Shown one piece after another: positions 16,301-24,924 of a DNA stretch of 57,919 nt. The notes beneath the pieces were generated by a model that searched no databases, was not told where the DNA came from, and saw only the letters and a program-made list of their open reading frames with translations. Made by a program: the position numbers and the translations under genes. The stretch's first letter is position 1, and each line of letters starts with the position of its first letter. The stretch is from Flagellimonas oceanensis (lineage in GTDB: Bacteria > Bacteroidota > Bacteroidia > Flavobacteriales > Flavobacteriaceae): contig NZ_RZNA01000029.1 in the NCBI RefSeq assembly GCF_003992595.1, positions 1-57,919 on the forward strand. Direction: 5' to 3'.

Positions 16301-17757
16301 TTATCGCAATAATAGGTGTTGTTGGTAGCGACCAGTTTTACATTGTGGTCTTTGGCCATTCGAACCAAAACTTGATTGACACGATCTTCATCTTCTTGGC
16401 CGTGACGCATAATTTCGATGTAAAAATCCTCGCCAAATTGTTCCTTCCACCATAAAAGTGCCTCTTCTGCCTGGTTTTCGCCAACATTCAGGATTTTGTT
16501 GGGCACTTCACCATACAGGTTTCCAGTGAGGGCAATAACATCTTCTTTGTACTGCTCAATGACCTTTTTATCGATCCGGGGTACGTAGTAGAATCCATCG
16601 GTGTAGGCGATGGAGGACATTTTGGCCAGATTGTGATAGCCTTTCTTGTTTTTGGCCAAGAGCACGATCTGATGTCCATAGTCCTTTACATTTTTATTGG
16701 TGTGATCCTCGCAGACAAAGAATTCGCAACCTACGATTGGGGTGATCTCTTTTTCGGTAGGTTGTTCGCCATTGGCTATGAGTTCCTCGTTTTTGGCCTT
16801 TGCCGCTTTGTTGTGTCCCATCACTTCTTTCACAAAGTGAAAGGCGCCCATCATGTTGGCGTGGTCGGTCAAAGCAACGGCAGGCATGCCGTGGTTGGCC
16901 GTGGCCTTGACCAAATCTTTAATATTGATGGTGGACTGCAGTACCGAAAACTGGGAGTGGTTGTGGAGATGTACAAAAGGTTCCTCCTCCAACGCTTCTA
17001 CGTTTTCTTTGATTTCCTCGTCGGAAACCCCACTGGTATCTTCCGCCCAAAGGGCATCGGCAATTTCTTTTGATGCGGCCTTCAGGTTGATGTGCTTTAA
17101 CCCGACTAGCTCTATTTCTTTCGGATTGGCTTCGGAGAAACGCTCAAAATAATCAGGCTGAACATCCAGTTCTTGGTAGGAATACTGCTTTTTACGGACC
17201 AGTTCCAAAAAACAGCGTGTGGTGGCTTCCACGTCGGCCGTTGCATTGTGCGCCTCGGCAAAAGGCTCCCCGAACAGGAACTCGTGGAGTTCGGTCAATG
17301 TGGGCAATTTAAATTTACCGCCACGCCCTCCAGGTATTTTACAGAGTTCCGCGGTATGCTCGGTACAGGTGTCGAGTACAGGGAGTTCGGTCAAAGGACT
17401 TTCCACGTCCCCCCGATGGAATTCGCATCCCATAATATTGATATCGAAGCCCACATTTTGACCTACCACGAATTTGGTCTGCTCCAATGCCTTGTTGAAA
17501 GCTTCCAGGACCTCGCTCAGGGGAACTCCCTTTTCTTCCGCCAAAGCAGTGGAAATGCCGTGTATCTGTTCCGACTCGTAGGGAATGTTGAACCCTTCAG
17601 GTTTCACCAAAAAATCCTGATGTTCGATCAAATTACCCAGTTCATCATGCAACTGCCATGCTATCTGAACGCATCTTGGCCAGTTGTCGGTGTCGGTAAT
17701 CGGGGCGTCCCAACGTTTGGGCAAACCAGTGGTTTCCGTGTCAAAAATCAAATACAT
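13372..17757 (-). CDS. dnaE: DNA polymerase III alpha subunit with fused N-terminal 3'-5' exonuclease
   Basis: 1461 residues, about 300 longer than E. coli DnaE. Residues 1-190 are a complete DEDDh exonuclease: FDTETTG (Exo I), GQNVGFDINIMG (Exo II) and HNATADVEAT (Exo III). From about 262 a PHP domain starts with HLHNHSQFS and contains VALTDHANMMG. The polymerase palm has PDIDIDFDD (about residue 688) with the catalytic Asp residues, then FNKSHSTCYAY and the helix-hairpin-helix; the C-terminus has an OB-fold (ELTVAGVITDVQ). The protein thus carries its own proofreading, unlike the separate DnaQ of enterobacteria. It copies the chromosome as part of the replisome. The single large gene reads minus, with trxA 103 bases downstream. 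Confidence 0.96.
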   Translation of the reverse strand: MYLIFDTETTGLPKRWDAPITDTDNWPRCVQIAWQLHDELGNLIEHQDFLVKPEGFNIPYESEQIHGISTALAEEKGVPLSEVLEAFNKALEQTKFVVGQNVGFDINIMGCEFHRGDVESPLTELPVLDTCTEHTAELCKIPGGRGGKFKLPTLTELHEFLFGEPFAEAHNATADVEATTRCFLELVRKKQYSYQELDVQPDYFERFSEANPKEIELVGLKHINLKAASKEIADALWAEDTSGVSDEEIKENVEALEEEPFVHLHNHSQFSVLQSTINIKDLVKATANHGMPAVALTDHANMMGAFHFVKEVMGHNKAAKAKNEELIANGEQPTEKEITPIVGCEFFVCEDHTNKNVKDYGHQIVLLAKNKKGYHNLAKMSSIAYTDGFYYVPRIDKKVIEQYKEDVIALTGNLYGEVPNKILNVGENQAEEALLWWKEQFGEDFYIEIMRHGQEDEDRVNQVLVRMAKDHNVKLVATNNTYYCDKKDAEAHDILLCVKDGEKQSTPIGRGRGYRYGLPNQEYYFKSSDEMKELFKDLPEAILNIKEIVDKIEPYDLASDILLPKFSIPEEFKDPEDEVDGGNRGENAYLRHITYKGAEKRYGELSDEIRERIDFELEIIKNSGYPGYFLIVEDFIREARNMDVSVGPGRGSAAGSVVAYCLTITNIDPMKYDLLFERFLNPDRVSMPDIDIDFDDEGRSRVMDYVIDKYGANQVAQIITYGTMAAKSSIRDTARVLDLPLGDADRIAKLIPNMSKLNKIFGVDEADLKKKFRSEELEKVNELLNIAETDDLEGQTLKMARVLEGSLRNTGIHACGVIITPDDITNFVPVSVAKDSDLYVTQFDNSVVESAGLLKMDFLGLKTLTLIKDTVKIVKARTGTELVPDDFPLDDEKTYELFQRGETVGVFQYESPGMQKHMKNLKPTVFDDLIAMNALYRPGPMEYIPSFIARKHGEEEITYDLPEMEEYLQETYGITVYQEQVMLLSQKLAGFSKGDADVLRKAMGKKIFALLEKLKPQFLDGGEKNGHPREVLEKIWKDWEAFASYAFNKSHSTCYAYIAYQTAYLKAHYPAEYMAAVLSNNMNDIKQVTFFMEECKRMGLEVLGPDVNESYYKFAVNKDNAVRFGMGAIKGVGRSAVETIVENRKEDGSYRSIFDLAKRVDLRAANKKAFENLALAGGFDSFGDTHRAQYFHDEGDGITFLEKAVKYGSKFQENQNSSQVSLFGEASEVQIPEPIVPPCEEWGTMEKLRREKEVVGIYISGHPLDDFKKEIKAFCKNTVSDFARLEEHVNRELTVAGVITDVQHRVSKNGKGWGLFTLEDYNESYELRIFGEEYLKFRHFLMINSFVHVRAYVREGWVNRDTGKKGDPRLQFNDFKQLQDVMDAFAKKLTIKLDIDRLQEQRIRTLKETLTSHKGDHPISFVIYEMQEEIKLKLSSRKQKVKINSGLLSELEANEIHYKLN

Positions 17758-17845
17758 AGGCTATCGGTCTCGGTCAAAAAAAGAATAGATAAAAGTACGG
17801 AAGAAGATAGATTTGGTAAAAAAGAGTTGTGAGGAGTTATCAACT

Positions 17846-17876
17846 AAAAAAAGCCGGGAATAAATCCCAGCTTTTT
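17846..17876 (-). terminator. Terminator of the PA2169-type gene
   Basis: AAAAAGCTGGGA and TCCCGGCTTTTT with a short AT-rich loop (one mismatch), followed by T on the minus strand, 27 bases past the stop. Confidence 0.75.
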
Positions 17877-17902
17877 CTGCTTGTATCTAGTGACTTTTGG
17901 AA

Positions 17903-18358
17903 TTACGATACTGCTGTTTCGAATATATTTGCTGTTTCCAAGGTTTCTCTGATGGCATTTCTTTGCTTCATGAGTAAACTTTCAGTGGACGGCGGCAATA
18001 CAAAATCCTTATCGTGCAATATGTCGTTGTAAGTCTCTATGGCTTCTTTCTCGCCTCGATTAACTTCTTCCAACATTGCTTCTTCATTATTATTGGAAAA
18101 TAACGATTTGAAATCGACCCAAGAACGGTGTAAGGTCCCTTTCGCACTGCCTCCTTTTTCAGGACTTTGTCCAAAAGCTTTGATTTCAGCCTTGAGTTCG
18201 TGTCCAAAATCATATCTCTGTTTGGCACGGTCCATAAAGAATTGTTTTATGGTCTTGTTATCCACCTTTTCGGCTGCTTGTTTAAATCCTTTTTCAGCAT
18301 CATAGGTTCTTTCCAAAAGTTCGTTCAGTTTGTTCGACATTTCTACAGTGTACTTCAT
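17903..18358 (-). CDS. PA2169-family four-helix-bundle protein (DUF2383)
   Basis: 151 residues, almost all helical, no signal peptide. The pattern LNELLERTYDAEKGFKQAAE near the N-terminus and EEVNRGEKEAIETYNDIL around residue 100 match the ferritin-like DUF2383 bundle (two helix pairs with Glu and His). Members are often induced in stress or stationary phase; their biochemical role is not established. It is a single gene with its own terminator, between dnaE and the divergent rpsP. Confidence 0.85.
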   Translation of the reverse strand: MKYTVEMSNKLNELLERTYDAEKGFKQAAEKVDNKTIKQFFMDRAKQRYDFGHELKAEIKAFGQSPEKGGSAKGTLHRSWVDFKSLFSNNNEEAMLEEVNRGEKEAIETYNDILHDKDFVLPPSTESLLMKQRNAIRETLETANIFETAVS

Positions 18359-18522
18359 AATCTCTCTTCATTTTATCGGTTAAAGGCCATCGACTCTCGA
18401 TGACTTCACTATATAAGATAAGGTTAAGTGTCGGAATAACAAAAAGTTACAGTGCTTTATAATAGATTTAACGGGATAGGTTTCAGTTGTTAAGGGCTTT
18501 TAACTTTTTTTGCTTTAATCGC

Positions 18523-18551
18523 TGTGCCATAAACAAATAAGTGTATATTTG
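18523..18551 (+). promoter_or_regulatory. Promoter of rpsP-rimM
   Basis: TGTG (18523-18526), 17 bases, TATATTTG (18544-18551), continuing as GCACCC. The leader is about 65 bases and contains a small hairpin, AGGGT-CGGGC-ACCCT (18593-18607), just before the start codon. Confidence 0.65.
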
Positions 18552-18622
18552 CACCCGCTTTACGAATAAGCGATTAAAAAGAATTAATAATCAGGGTCGG
18601 GCACCCTACAAATTAATGTGAT

Positions 18623-19192
18623 ATGCCAGTTAAAATCAGACTTCAAAGACACGGTAAAAAAGGTAAACCATTCTATTGGGTGGTCGCTGCGGATGTAAGA
18701 GCGAAAAGAGACGGTAAATTTTTGGAAAAATTGGGTACTTACAACCCAAACACCAATCCAGCCACAATCAATCTTGATGTTGACGGTGCCGTGAAATGGT
18801 TGCAGAACGGAGCACAGCCAACCGATACCGCCAAAGCAATTCTTTCTTATAAAGGTGTAATGATGAAGCATCACTTGGCAGGTGGTGTACGCAAAGGTGC
18901 ATTGACAGAAGAGCAAGCTGAGGAAAAATTCAACGCTTGGTTGGAAGAGAAAGAGCAAAAAATCCAAGCCAAGAAAGATGGTTTGAGCAAAGCAGAAGCA
19001 GAAGCTAGAGCAAAAGCTTTGGAAGCTGAAAAAGAAGTAAGTGCCAAAAGAGCTGCTGCTGCATTGCCAGAAGAAGAAGTAGCTGAGGAGGCTGCCGAAG
19101 AAACCGCTGAAGCTGCAACTGAGGAAGCTACTGCAGAAGCACCAGCCGAAGAGGCTCCTGCTGCTGAAGAAGCTGCCAAAGAAGAAGAATAG
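18623..19192 (+). CDS. rpsP: 30S ribosomal protein S16 with long acidic/Ala-rich tail
   Basis: 189 residues, against about 80-90 in most bacteria. Residues 1-80 are ordinary S16 (VKIRLQRHGKKGKPFYWVV, LGTYNPNTNP). From about 100 on the protein becomes a charged helix and then an Ala/Glu low-complexity tail (runs such as AEEAAEETAEAATEE). Long S16 tails of this kind occur in Bacteroidota. The tail is likely to extend from the 30S body; its use is unknown. rimM follows 12 bases later, the classical pairing. Confidence 0.96.
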   Translation: MPVKIRLQRHGKKGKPFYWVVAADVRAKRDGKFLEKLGTYNPNTNPATINLDVDGAVKWLQNGAQPTDTAKAILSYKGVMMKHHLAGGVRKGALTEEQAEEKFNAWLEEKEQKIQAKKDGLSKAEAEARAKALEAEKEVSAKRAAAALPEEEVAEEAAEETAEAATEEATAEAPAEEAPAAEEAAKEEE

Positions 19193-19204
19193 AAACTTAG
19201 GACG

Positions 19205-19732
19205 ATGCGTAAGGAAGACTGTTTCTACCTGGGCAAAGTCGTTTCAAAATATAGTTTTAAGGGCGAGGTATTGGTCAAATTGGATACCGATGAGCCCGAG
19301 AGCTACGAAAATATGGAATCAGTGCTTGTTTCATTGGGAAACAACCTGATTCCATTTTTTATTGATAGATGCCGATTGCATAAATCCAATCTACTCCGTA
19401 TCGATTTTGAAGAGGTCAAGGACGAACCTTCGGCGGATAAATTGATTGGGTCTGAATTATACCTTCCTTTGACGATGTTGCCCCCTCTTAGAGGAAATAG
19501 ATTCTACTATCACGAAGTCATCGGTTTTACCATTTTGGATGAGGTTCACGGCGATATAGGCATTGTTGAATCCGTAAATGATAGTGCTTCCCAAGATTTG
19601 TTCGAAATCAAGAAAGGGGATAAGGAGCTGTTGATCCCCATAAGTGATGACATTATTGCCAAAGTGGATAGGGAAAATAAAACCATCCACGTAAAAACCC
19701 CTGAGGGATTGGTGGACCTTTATCTAGGTTAG
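19205..19732 (+). CDS. rimM: 16S rRNA processing protein RimM
   Basis: 175 residues. N-terminal beta-barrel begins FYLGKVVSKYSFKGEVLVKL (RimM motif with Gly-Lys), and the C-terminal PRC-barrel includes GFTILDEVHGDIGIVESV and ELLIPISDDIIAKVD. RimM binds S19 and helps mature the 30S head. It is translated with rpsP (12-base gap) from the same promoter. No trmD or rplS follows, unlike the enterobacterial order. Confidence 0.95.
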   Translation: MRKEDCFYLGKVVSKYSFKGEVLVKLDTDEPESYENMESVLVSLGNNLIPFFIDRCRLHKSNLLRIDFEEVKDEPSADKLIGSELYLPLTMLPPLRGNRFYYHEVIGFTILDEVHGDIGIVESVNDSASQDLFEIKKGDKELLIPISDDIIAKVDRENKTIHVKTPEGLVDLYLG

Positions 19733-19759
19733 GACAAAAAGCAAGTCAGGTCAATCCCT

Positions 19760-20375
19760 CTCTCCATTTGACAAATCGAGACGGAATAATTTTAATTTTT
19801 CCACTTGCCGCCAACTTGATGAAAACCCAAGGATTTGCCCAATCAGGAGGTTTTCAGTTCCCTGCCTTCTCCTAAATCAGTTTTGCCGATAAGATTATAG
19901 GTTGCTTCCAATCTAAATTTGTCAGCTGCAAAACCAGGTCCCAAAAGACCATCGGACCTATCATCGACCCCAAGGTCTGCATCACATTCTGTTTCTTCGG
20001 CATAGGTTATGTCAAACCAATGCGGCCAAAGGAACTAAGGCCATTACCTGCACCAAGAAGTGGCGCAAAGGAGCTTGTTGAGTTAAAACAACGGTCAAAA
20101 GTAAGGGTATGATACACTTGCCTCTGCGGAAGCGAGGCCAACCTGGACGTTTTTGGCCATAGCGGTAGACTCCAAGCGTATACCAACTGTTCATGTTGTC
20201 AGCTATATTGGTTTTTGGTTCAAGAGCACATATTGCGCCACGAAAACTGGGCATGATGTGGCCAGCCTCAAGTCCAACACGGAATTTACCCTGTTCTTGT
20301 GCTTGTGATGCTGTGACCACTGCTAGCATAAGTAGGAATGCAAAAGGGATTTTTTCAAAATCATGGGTTTGGATA
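19760..20375 (-). pseudogene. Decayed outer-membrane beta-barrel protein gene
   Basis: Read on the minus strand, pieces in different frames join into one secreted protein: a signal peptide (KIPFAFLLMLAVVTASQAQ) with KFRVGLEAGH, then VGIRLESTAMAKNVQVGLAS, then SFAPLLGAGNGLSSFG, then ITYAEETECDADLGVDD and FRLEATYNLIGKTDLGEGR. At least three frame changes and no long frame are present, so the gene is dead. The strand alternation of small and aromatic residues suggests an eight-strand barrel. The stretch between it and trmN6 holds nothing else recognised. Confidence 0.6.
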
Positions 20376-20546
20376 ATTTGGAACCGATGTGATCCGGGCT
20401 CTCCCCAATGTATGGTTGGAGAAATAACCACATTGATCTGGGTTTTTACCCTGTGGATCAACGGATGTCCTGTTTGGGTTAATGAATGCCCTATTTGAAT
20501 TGGGTTCCGTCAATCAAGTACAGGCTTTTGACTTACCTTTGATGTC

Positions 20547-21257
20547 ATGAAACCGTTCAAATTCAAGGAATTTACCATTTATCAAGACCAGTGTGCAATG
20601 AAAATAGGTACAGATGGAGTATTGTTGGGCGCATGGACATCACTGGACAGGCAACCGGAATCCATTTTGGATATTGGAGCGGGAACCGGAATCATTGCTT
20701 TGCAATTGGCGCAACGTTCGTCTGCGGAAACCATCGATGCCATTGAGTTGGATGACGCTTCCTACGAACAATGTGTTGCCAATTTTGAAGCCTCCCCATG
20801 GGCAGACAGACTGTTCTGTTATCATGCGGGATTTGATGAATTTGTGGATGAAATGGATGATAAGTACGATTTAATCGTTTCAAACCCTCCATTTTACGCC
20901 GAGGAAGTTGCCAGTGGTAATGAAGCCCGCGATAAAGCAAGGCAAAACAGCTCATTGCCCTTTGATGAATTGGTTCAGGGTGTATCGCAGTTTTTGACGG
21001 ATAACGGAACTTTTTCGGTAATTATTCCCTTTAAAGAAGAGGATAACGTTAATGGTCTAGCGGAAGGAGTTGGATTGTTCCCAAACCGGATCACAAGGGT
21101 CAAGGGAAATCCCGAAACTGATTTTAAAAGAAGTTTGATGGAATTTAGTTTCCACAATAGTAAACCATATATTGATTCGTTGGTCATTGAAGAAAGTCGA
21201 CACCAATACACGAAGGAATACATCGATTTGACCAAAGCATTTTATTTGAAAATGTAA
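20547..21257 (+). CDS. trmN6: tRNA1(Val) adenine-N6-methyltransferase
   Basis: 236 residues. AdoMet site ILDIGAGTGIIALQLAQ (about 40-56) and the N6-methyltransferase catalytic motif NPPF (about 114-117) are intact, and KFKEFTIYQDQCAMKIGTDG at the start is typical of the TrmN6/YfiC family, which methylates A37 of tRNA-Val. A TACCTTTG box at 20534-20541 ends five bases before the ATG, so the mRNA may be almost leaderless. The gene lies between the decayed barrel gene and an acyl-CoA dehydrogenase. Confidence 0.88.
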   Translation: MKPFKFKEFTIYQDQCAMKIGTDGVLLGAWTSLDRQPESILDIGAGTGIIALQLAQRSSAETIDAIELDDASYEQCVANFEASPWADRLFCYHAGFDEFVDEMDDKYDLIVSNPPFYAEEVASGNEARDKARQNSSLPFDELVQGVSQFLTDNGTFSVIIPFKEEDNVNGLAEGVGLFPNRITRVKGNPETDFKRSLMEFSFHNSKPYIDSLVIEESRHQYTKEYIDLTKAFYLKM

Positions 21258-21300
21258 CAATAGTCGAATGAAATGTTATATTTACTTAAAATTATTTTGA

Positions 21301-22479
21301 ATGAAGCCTGACGTATTTGAAGCCCCAGATTACTACAATCTTGATGATTTGCTTTCCGAGGAGCATAAACTGGTTCGTGATGCTGCCCGTCAATGGGTAA
21401 AGCGCGATATATCCCCGATTATTGAGGAATATGCCCAAAAAGCGGAATTTCCCGAACAAATTATTGGAGGATTGGCCGAAATCGGTGCTTTTGGTCCCTA
21501 CATTCCCGAAGAATATGGAGGAGCTGGTCTGGACCAGATCAGTTATGGGTTGATCATGCAGGAGATTGAACGTGGTGATAGTGGGGTTCGTTCCACAGCT
21601 TCTGTACAATCTTCTTTGGTCATGTATCCCATATTTGCTTATGGTACCGAAGAGCAGCGTAAAAAATATTTGCCCAAGTTGGCCACAGGGGAGTGGATGG
21701 GCTGTTTTGGTCTTACGGAACCCAACCACGGTTCCAACCCCGGAGGTATGGAAACAAAATTCAAGGACGCCGGTGATCACTATGTGCTGAACGGTGCCAA
21801 ATTATGGATTTCCAACTCGCCATTTGCCGATATCGCCGTTGTTTGGGCCAAAAATGAGGAAGGTAGAATACATGGACTTATCGTGGAACGTGGTATGGAA
21901 GGCTTTTCCACACCCGAGACGCACAATAAATGGTCATTGAGGGCATCCGCAACGGGCGAGCTTATTTTCGATGATGTAAAGGTGCCCAAGGAAAATCTAT
22001 TGCCTGGTAAAACTGGATTGGGAGCTCCATTAGGTTGTTTGGATTCTGCTCGTTATGGTATTGCATGGGGAGCCATAGGAGCCGCCATGGATTGTTACGA
22101 TACCGCACTGCGTTATGCCAAAGAACGTGTTCAATTTGGCAAACCCATTGCCGCATATCAGCTTCAGCAAAAGAAATTGGCCGAAATGATCACCGAAATC
22201 ACCAAGGCCCAATTATTGGCTTTCCGTTTGGGGCAATTGAAGAATGAAGGCAAGGCCACAACAGCCCAGATTTCCATGGCCAAACGGAACAATGTGGAAA
22301 TGGCCATTACAATAGCCCGCGAAGCACGACAGATGTTGGGTGGTATGGGCATCACGGGGGAGTACAGCATTATGCGCCATATGATGAACCTGGAAAGTGT
22401 GATTACCTATGAAGGTACTCACGATATCCACCTTCTGATTACCGGTGCGGACATTACGGGAATGCCTGCGTTCAAATAA
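21301..22479 (+). CDS. Acyl-CoA dehydrogenase, glutaryl-CoA dehydrogenase-like
   Basis: 392 residues, the full length of the family. FAD/substrate motifs: GCFGLTEPNHGSNPGGM (about 139), WISNSPFADIAVVWA, and the catalytic-base region VITYEGTHDIHLL (Glu at about 373). ARYGIAWGAIGAAMDCYDTA and QMLGGMGI support a glutaryl-CoA dehydrogenase type, which oxidises and decarboxylates glutaryl-CoA from lysine or tryptophan breakdown. The substrate assignment rests on motif similarity only. The stop codon directly abuts the stop of the convergent molybdoenzyme gene. Confidence 0.88.
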   Translation: MKPDVFEAPDYYNLDDLLSEEHKLVRDAARQWVKRDISPIIEEYAQKAEFPEQIIGGLAEIGAFGPYIPEEYGGAGLDQISYGLIMQEIERGDSGVRSTASVQSSLVMYPIFAYGTEEQRKKYLPKLATGEWMGCFGLTEPNHGSNPGGMETKFKDAGDHYVLNGAKLWISNSPFADIAVVWAKNEEGRIHGLIVERGMEGFSTPETHNKWSLRASATGELIFDDVKVPKENLLPGKTGLGAPLGCLDSARYGIAWGAIGAAMDCYDTALRYAKERVQFGKPIAAYQLQQKKLAEMITEITKAQLLAFRLGQLKNEGKATTAQISMAKRNNVEMAITIAREARQMLGGMGITGEYSIMRHMMNLESVITYEGTHDIHLLITGADITGMPAFK

Positions 22480-24786
22480 TCAAGTTCGGGAAATTTTCTC
22501 CACGGTAACCTTAATGGACTTGCTGATGGGCGTCTGGCTCTTATCGGCAAAATGATTGTGCGGCACCAATAAGTTGGTTTCTGGAAAATAAGCGGCCATA
22601 TTTCCTTTTGGAATGTTATAGGTTACCACCAAGAACTTTTCTGCTGTTCTTCGGATGCCATCATAATGGCTGTGCAGGTTGACCACATCGAGTTGGGTCA
22701 GTCCTTTTTCAATCATATCCCATTCATTCATAAAAACCACACGCCGTTCGTTATGGATGCCACGATAGCGATCGTTCAAGCCGTAAATGGTCGTGTTGAA
22801 CTGGTCATGCGAGCGAATGGTCATCAACAATAGCTCATCAGGTTTTAATTGATGGTCGGGCAGCGGGGTAATGGACAATTGGGCCATTCCGTTGGGGAGT
22901 TTCCTAAAATCACGGTTACGAACATTATTGGGCAGATAGTACCCAAACCCTTTGGATCGTTCGCTGGTATTTTCGAAACCCTTCACGGTTTTGTCTATCA
23001 ATTTTCGGATAAGGTCGTAATCTTGACCCAGTTCATACCAATTCATGGAATGATTCCCCCTAAAATAGGTGTGTGCCAAAAGTGAGATGATCTCAGGTTC
23101 ACTCTTGATGTGCTCCGAGGCAGGTCGTAACAATCCTTTGCTCTGTCTCACCTTGCCCGTACTGCTTTCCATGGTCAAAAATTGGAGCTCGCCGTTCTTT
23201 TCATCTTTTTCGGAACGTCCAAAAGTGGGCAACAGTAAAGCTGTCTTGCCCGTCACCAAATGACTTCGATTCAGTTTGGTGCTGATTTGTACGGTCAAAT
23301 TACAATTTTGAATGGCCTCTGCAGTGTATTGTGTATCGGAAGCGGCCATCAAAAAATTGCCGCCCAAACAAACAAAAACCTTCGCCTTTCCTTCGTGCAT
23401 GGCCTTAATGGATTCCACGGTATCGTATCCTTTTTCAGTAGGGGGGTCAAAATTAAGGTGCTTTTGGATATTCTCGTTCAAGGTTTTGTCCACGTAGTGC
23501 ATGATCCCCACCGAGCGATCGCCCTGAACATTGCTATGCCCACGAACGGGACAGGTCCCGGCAAAGGGTTTTCCGACCGCTCCCTTGAGTAACAGGATGT
23601 TGACGTATTCCTTGATGCAGTCCACTGCATTTTTATGTTGGGTAATGCCCATGGCCCAGCAGACCACGATTTTGGAATTTTCGGCCAACAATGCCGCAGC
23701 CTTGTCAATTTTCCGCATGTAAACGCCGCTTCTCCGTTGAAGGCCTTCCATGTCGTAGCGGCTCAAATCCTTCAACAGTTCATCATAGCCATCTACGTAC
23801 TCTACAATGAATTCATGGTCCAGGACATGGGGGTTTTTTGCATCCAAGGCCACCAATTTTTTAAGCAGCAGTTTGGCCAAGGCGATATCCTCATTGATCT
23901 TCACGGGCAAATGGATGTCCGCTATAGGCTGGCCGTTGCCCAACATGTCCGAGACATTCTGTGGATTCTTGAAGTTGACCAATCCCGTTTCGGCCAACGG
24001 ATTTATACTGATGATCTTCCCTCCGTTGTTTTTGCATTTTTCCAGAGCCGATAGCATTCTCGGATGATTGGTACCGGGATTTTGCCCCACGACTAGAACA
24101 ACCTCTGCTCCGTATAAATCGTCCAGTTTTACGGAACCCTTTCCAATGCCCAAGGTTTCCGAAAGTGCCACTCCGGACGATTCATGGCACATATTGGAAC
24201 AATCGGGCATATTGTTGGTGCCAAGGGCACGGGCGAACATCCCGTAGAGATATGCTGCCTCGTTGCTGGAACGGCCCGAGGTGTAGAATATGGCTTCGTT
24301 AGGATTTTTTAATTGGTGCAATTCATCCGAGATCAATTCAAAGGCATCCTGCCACGTAATGGGTTCGTAATGGACACTGTTTGGTCTTAGGACCATGGGT
24401 TCAACCACACGTCCCAAGCTGTTGAGCTCATAATCGCTGAGCTGTGATAATTCTTCCACTGAATGTTTCGTGAAAAAATCGGCACCAATGTATTCTCGAG
24501 TGGCTTCATCTGCCAATGCTTTTGCCCCGTTTTCACAGTATTCCGCAATCTTGGATGGATGTTCTGGTACGGGCCACGCGCAACTGGGGCAGCGAAAACC
24601 ATCTTCTTGGTTCATTTCGAGCAAACTGCGCATGGAACGCACTATCCCCATTTCCTTAAAACTGTGCCGCAAGGCTTCCTTTACACCCAAAAAACCAGCG
24701 GAGGTCTGCATGGGTTCCTTAAGTCGAAGTCCAGTGAATTTGATGTCCCCGGTCAGGGAAACGTCACGCTTTATCTCTGTTTCCAT
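22480..24786 (-). CDS. FdhF/YdeP-family molybdopterin oxidoreductase
   Basis: 768 residues. N-terminal Cys-containing segment FRCPSCAWPVPE (about 64-75), then YTSGRSSNEAAYLYGMFAR and NMPDCSNMCHESSGVALSE, the molybdopterin-binding signature of the alpha subunit of formate-dehydrogenase-like enzymes; the C-terminal MopB domain includes MTIRSHDQFNTTIYG. The Mo-ligand position seems not to be Sec or a normal FdhF Cys, as in YdeP, whose reaction is not firmly known (acid resistance has been proposed). No FdhD gene or electron-transfer subunit is adjacent. Stop codons of this and the plus-strand gene touch. Confidence 0.88.
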   Translation of the reverse strand: METEIKRDVSLTGDIKFTGLRLKEPMQTSAGFLGVKEALRHSFKEMGIVRSMRSLLEMNQEDGFRCPSCAWPVPEHPSKIAEYCENGAKALADEATREYIGADFFTKHSVEELSQLSDYELNSLGRVVEPMVLRPNSVHYEPITWQDAFELISDELHQLKNPNEAIFYTSGRSSNEAAYLYGMFARALGTNNMPDCSNMCHESSGVALSETLGIGKGSVKLDDLYGAEVVLVVGQNPGTNHPRMLSALEKCKNNGGKIISINPLAETGLVNFKNPQNVSDMLGNGQPIADIHLPVKINEDIALAKLLLKKLVALDAKNPHVLDHEFIVEYVDGYDELLKDLSRYDMEGLQRRSGVYMRKIDKAAALLAENSKIVVCWAMGITQHKNAVDCIKEYVNILLLKGAVGKPFAGTCPVRGHSNVQGDRSVGIMHYVDKTLNENIQKHLNFDPPTEKGYDTVESIKAMHEGKAKVFVCLGGNFLMAASDTQYTAEAIQNCNLTVQISTKLNRSHLVTGKTALLLPTFGRSEKDEKNGELQFLTMESSTGKVRQSKGLLRPASEHIKSEPEIISLLAHTYFRGNHSMNWYELGQDYDLIRKLIDKTVKGFENTSERSKGFGYYLPNNVRNRDFRKLPNGMAQLSITPLPDHQLKPDELLLMTIRSHDQFNTTIYGLNDRYRGIHNERRVVFMNEWDMIEKGLTQLDVVNLHSHYDGIRRTAEKFLVVTYNIPKGNMAAYFPETNLLVPHNHFADKSQTPISKSIKVTVEKISRT

Positions 24787-24924
24787 GCTCTAATATAGGA
24801 TTTTGGAACGGGATGGTTGTTTTTCATCACTTTGGGAAATTCCACGCTGACCGGAATTTGCCTTGATACAAATTTGAATCACATTGGATTTCCTGGGTGA
24901 TTTGGTGGGGAGCGCGTACCTTAA

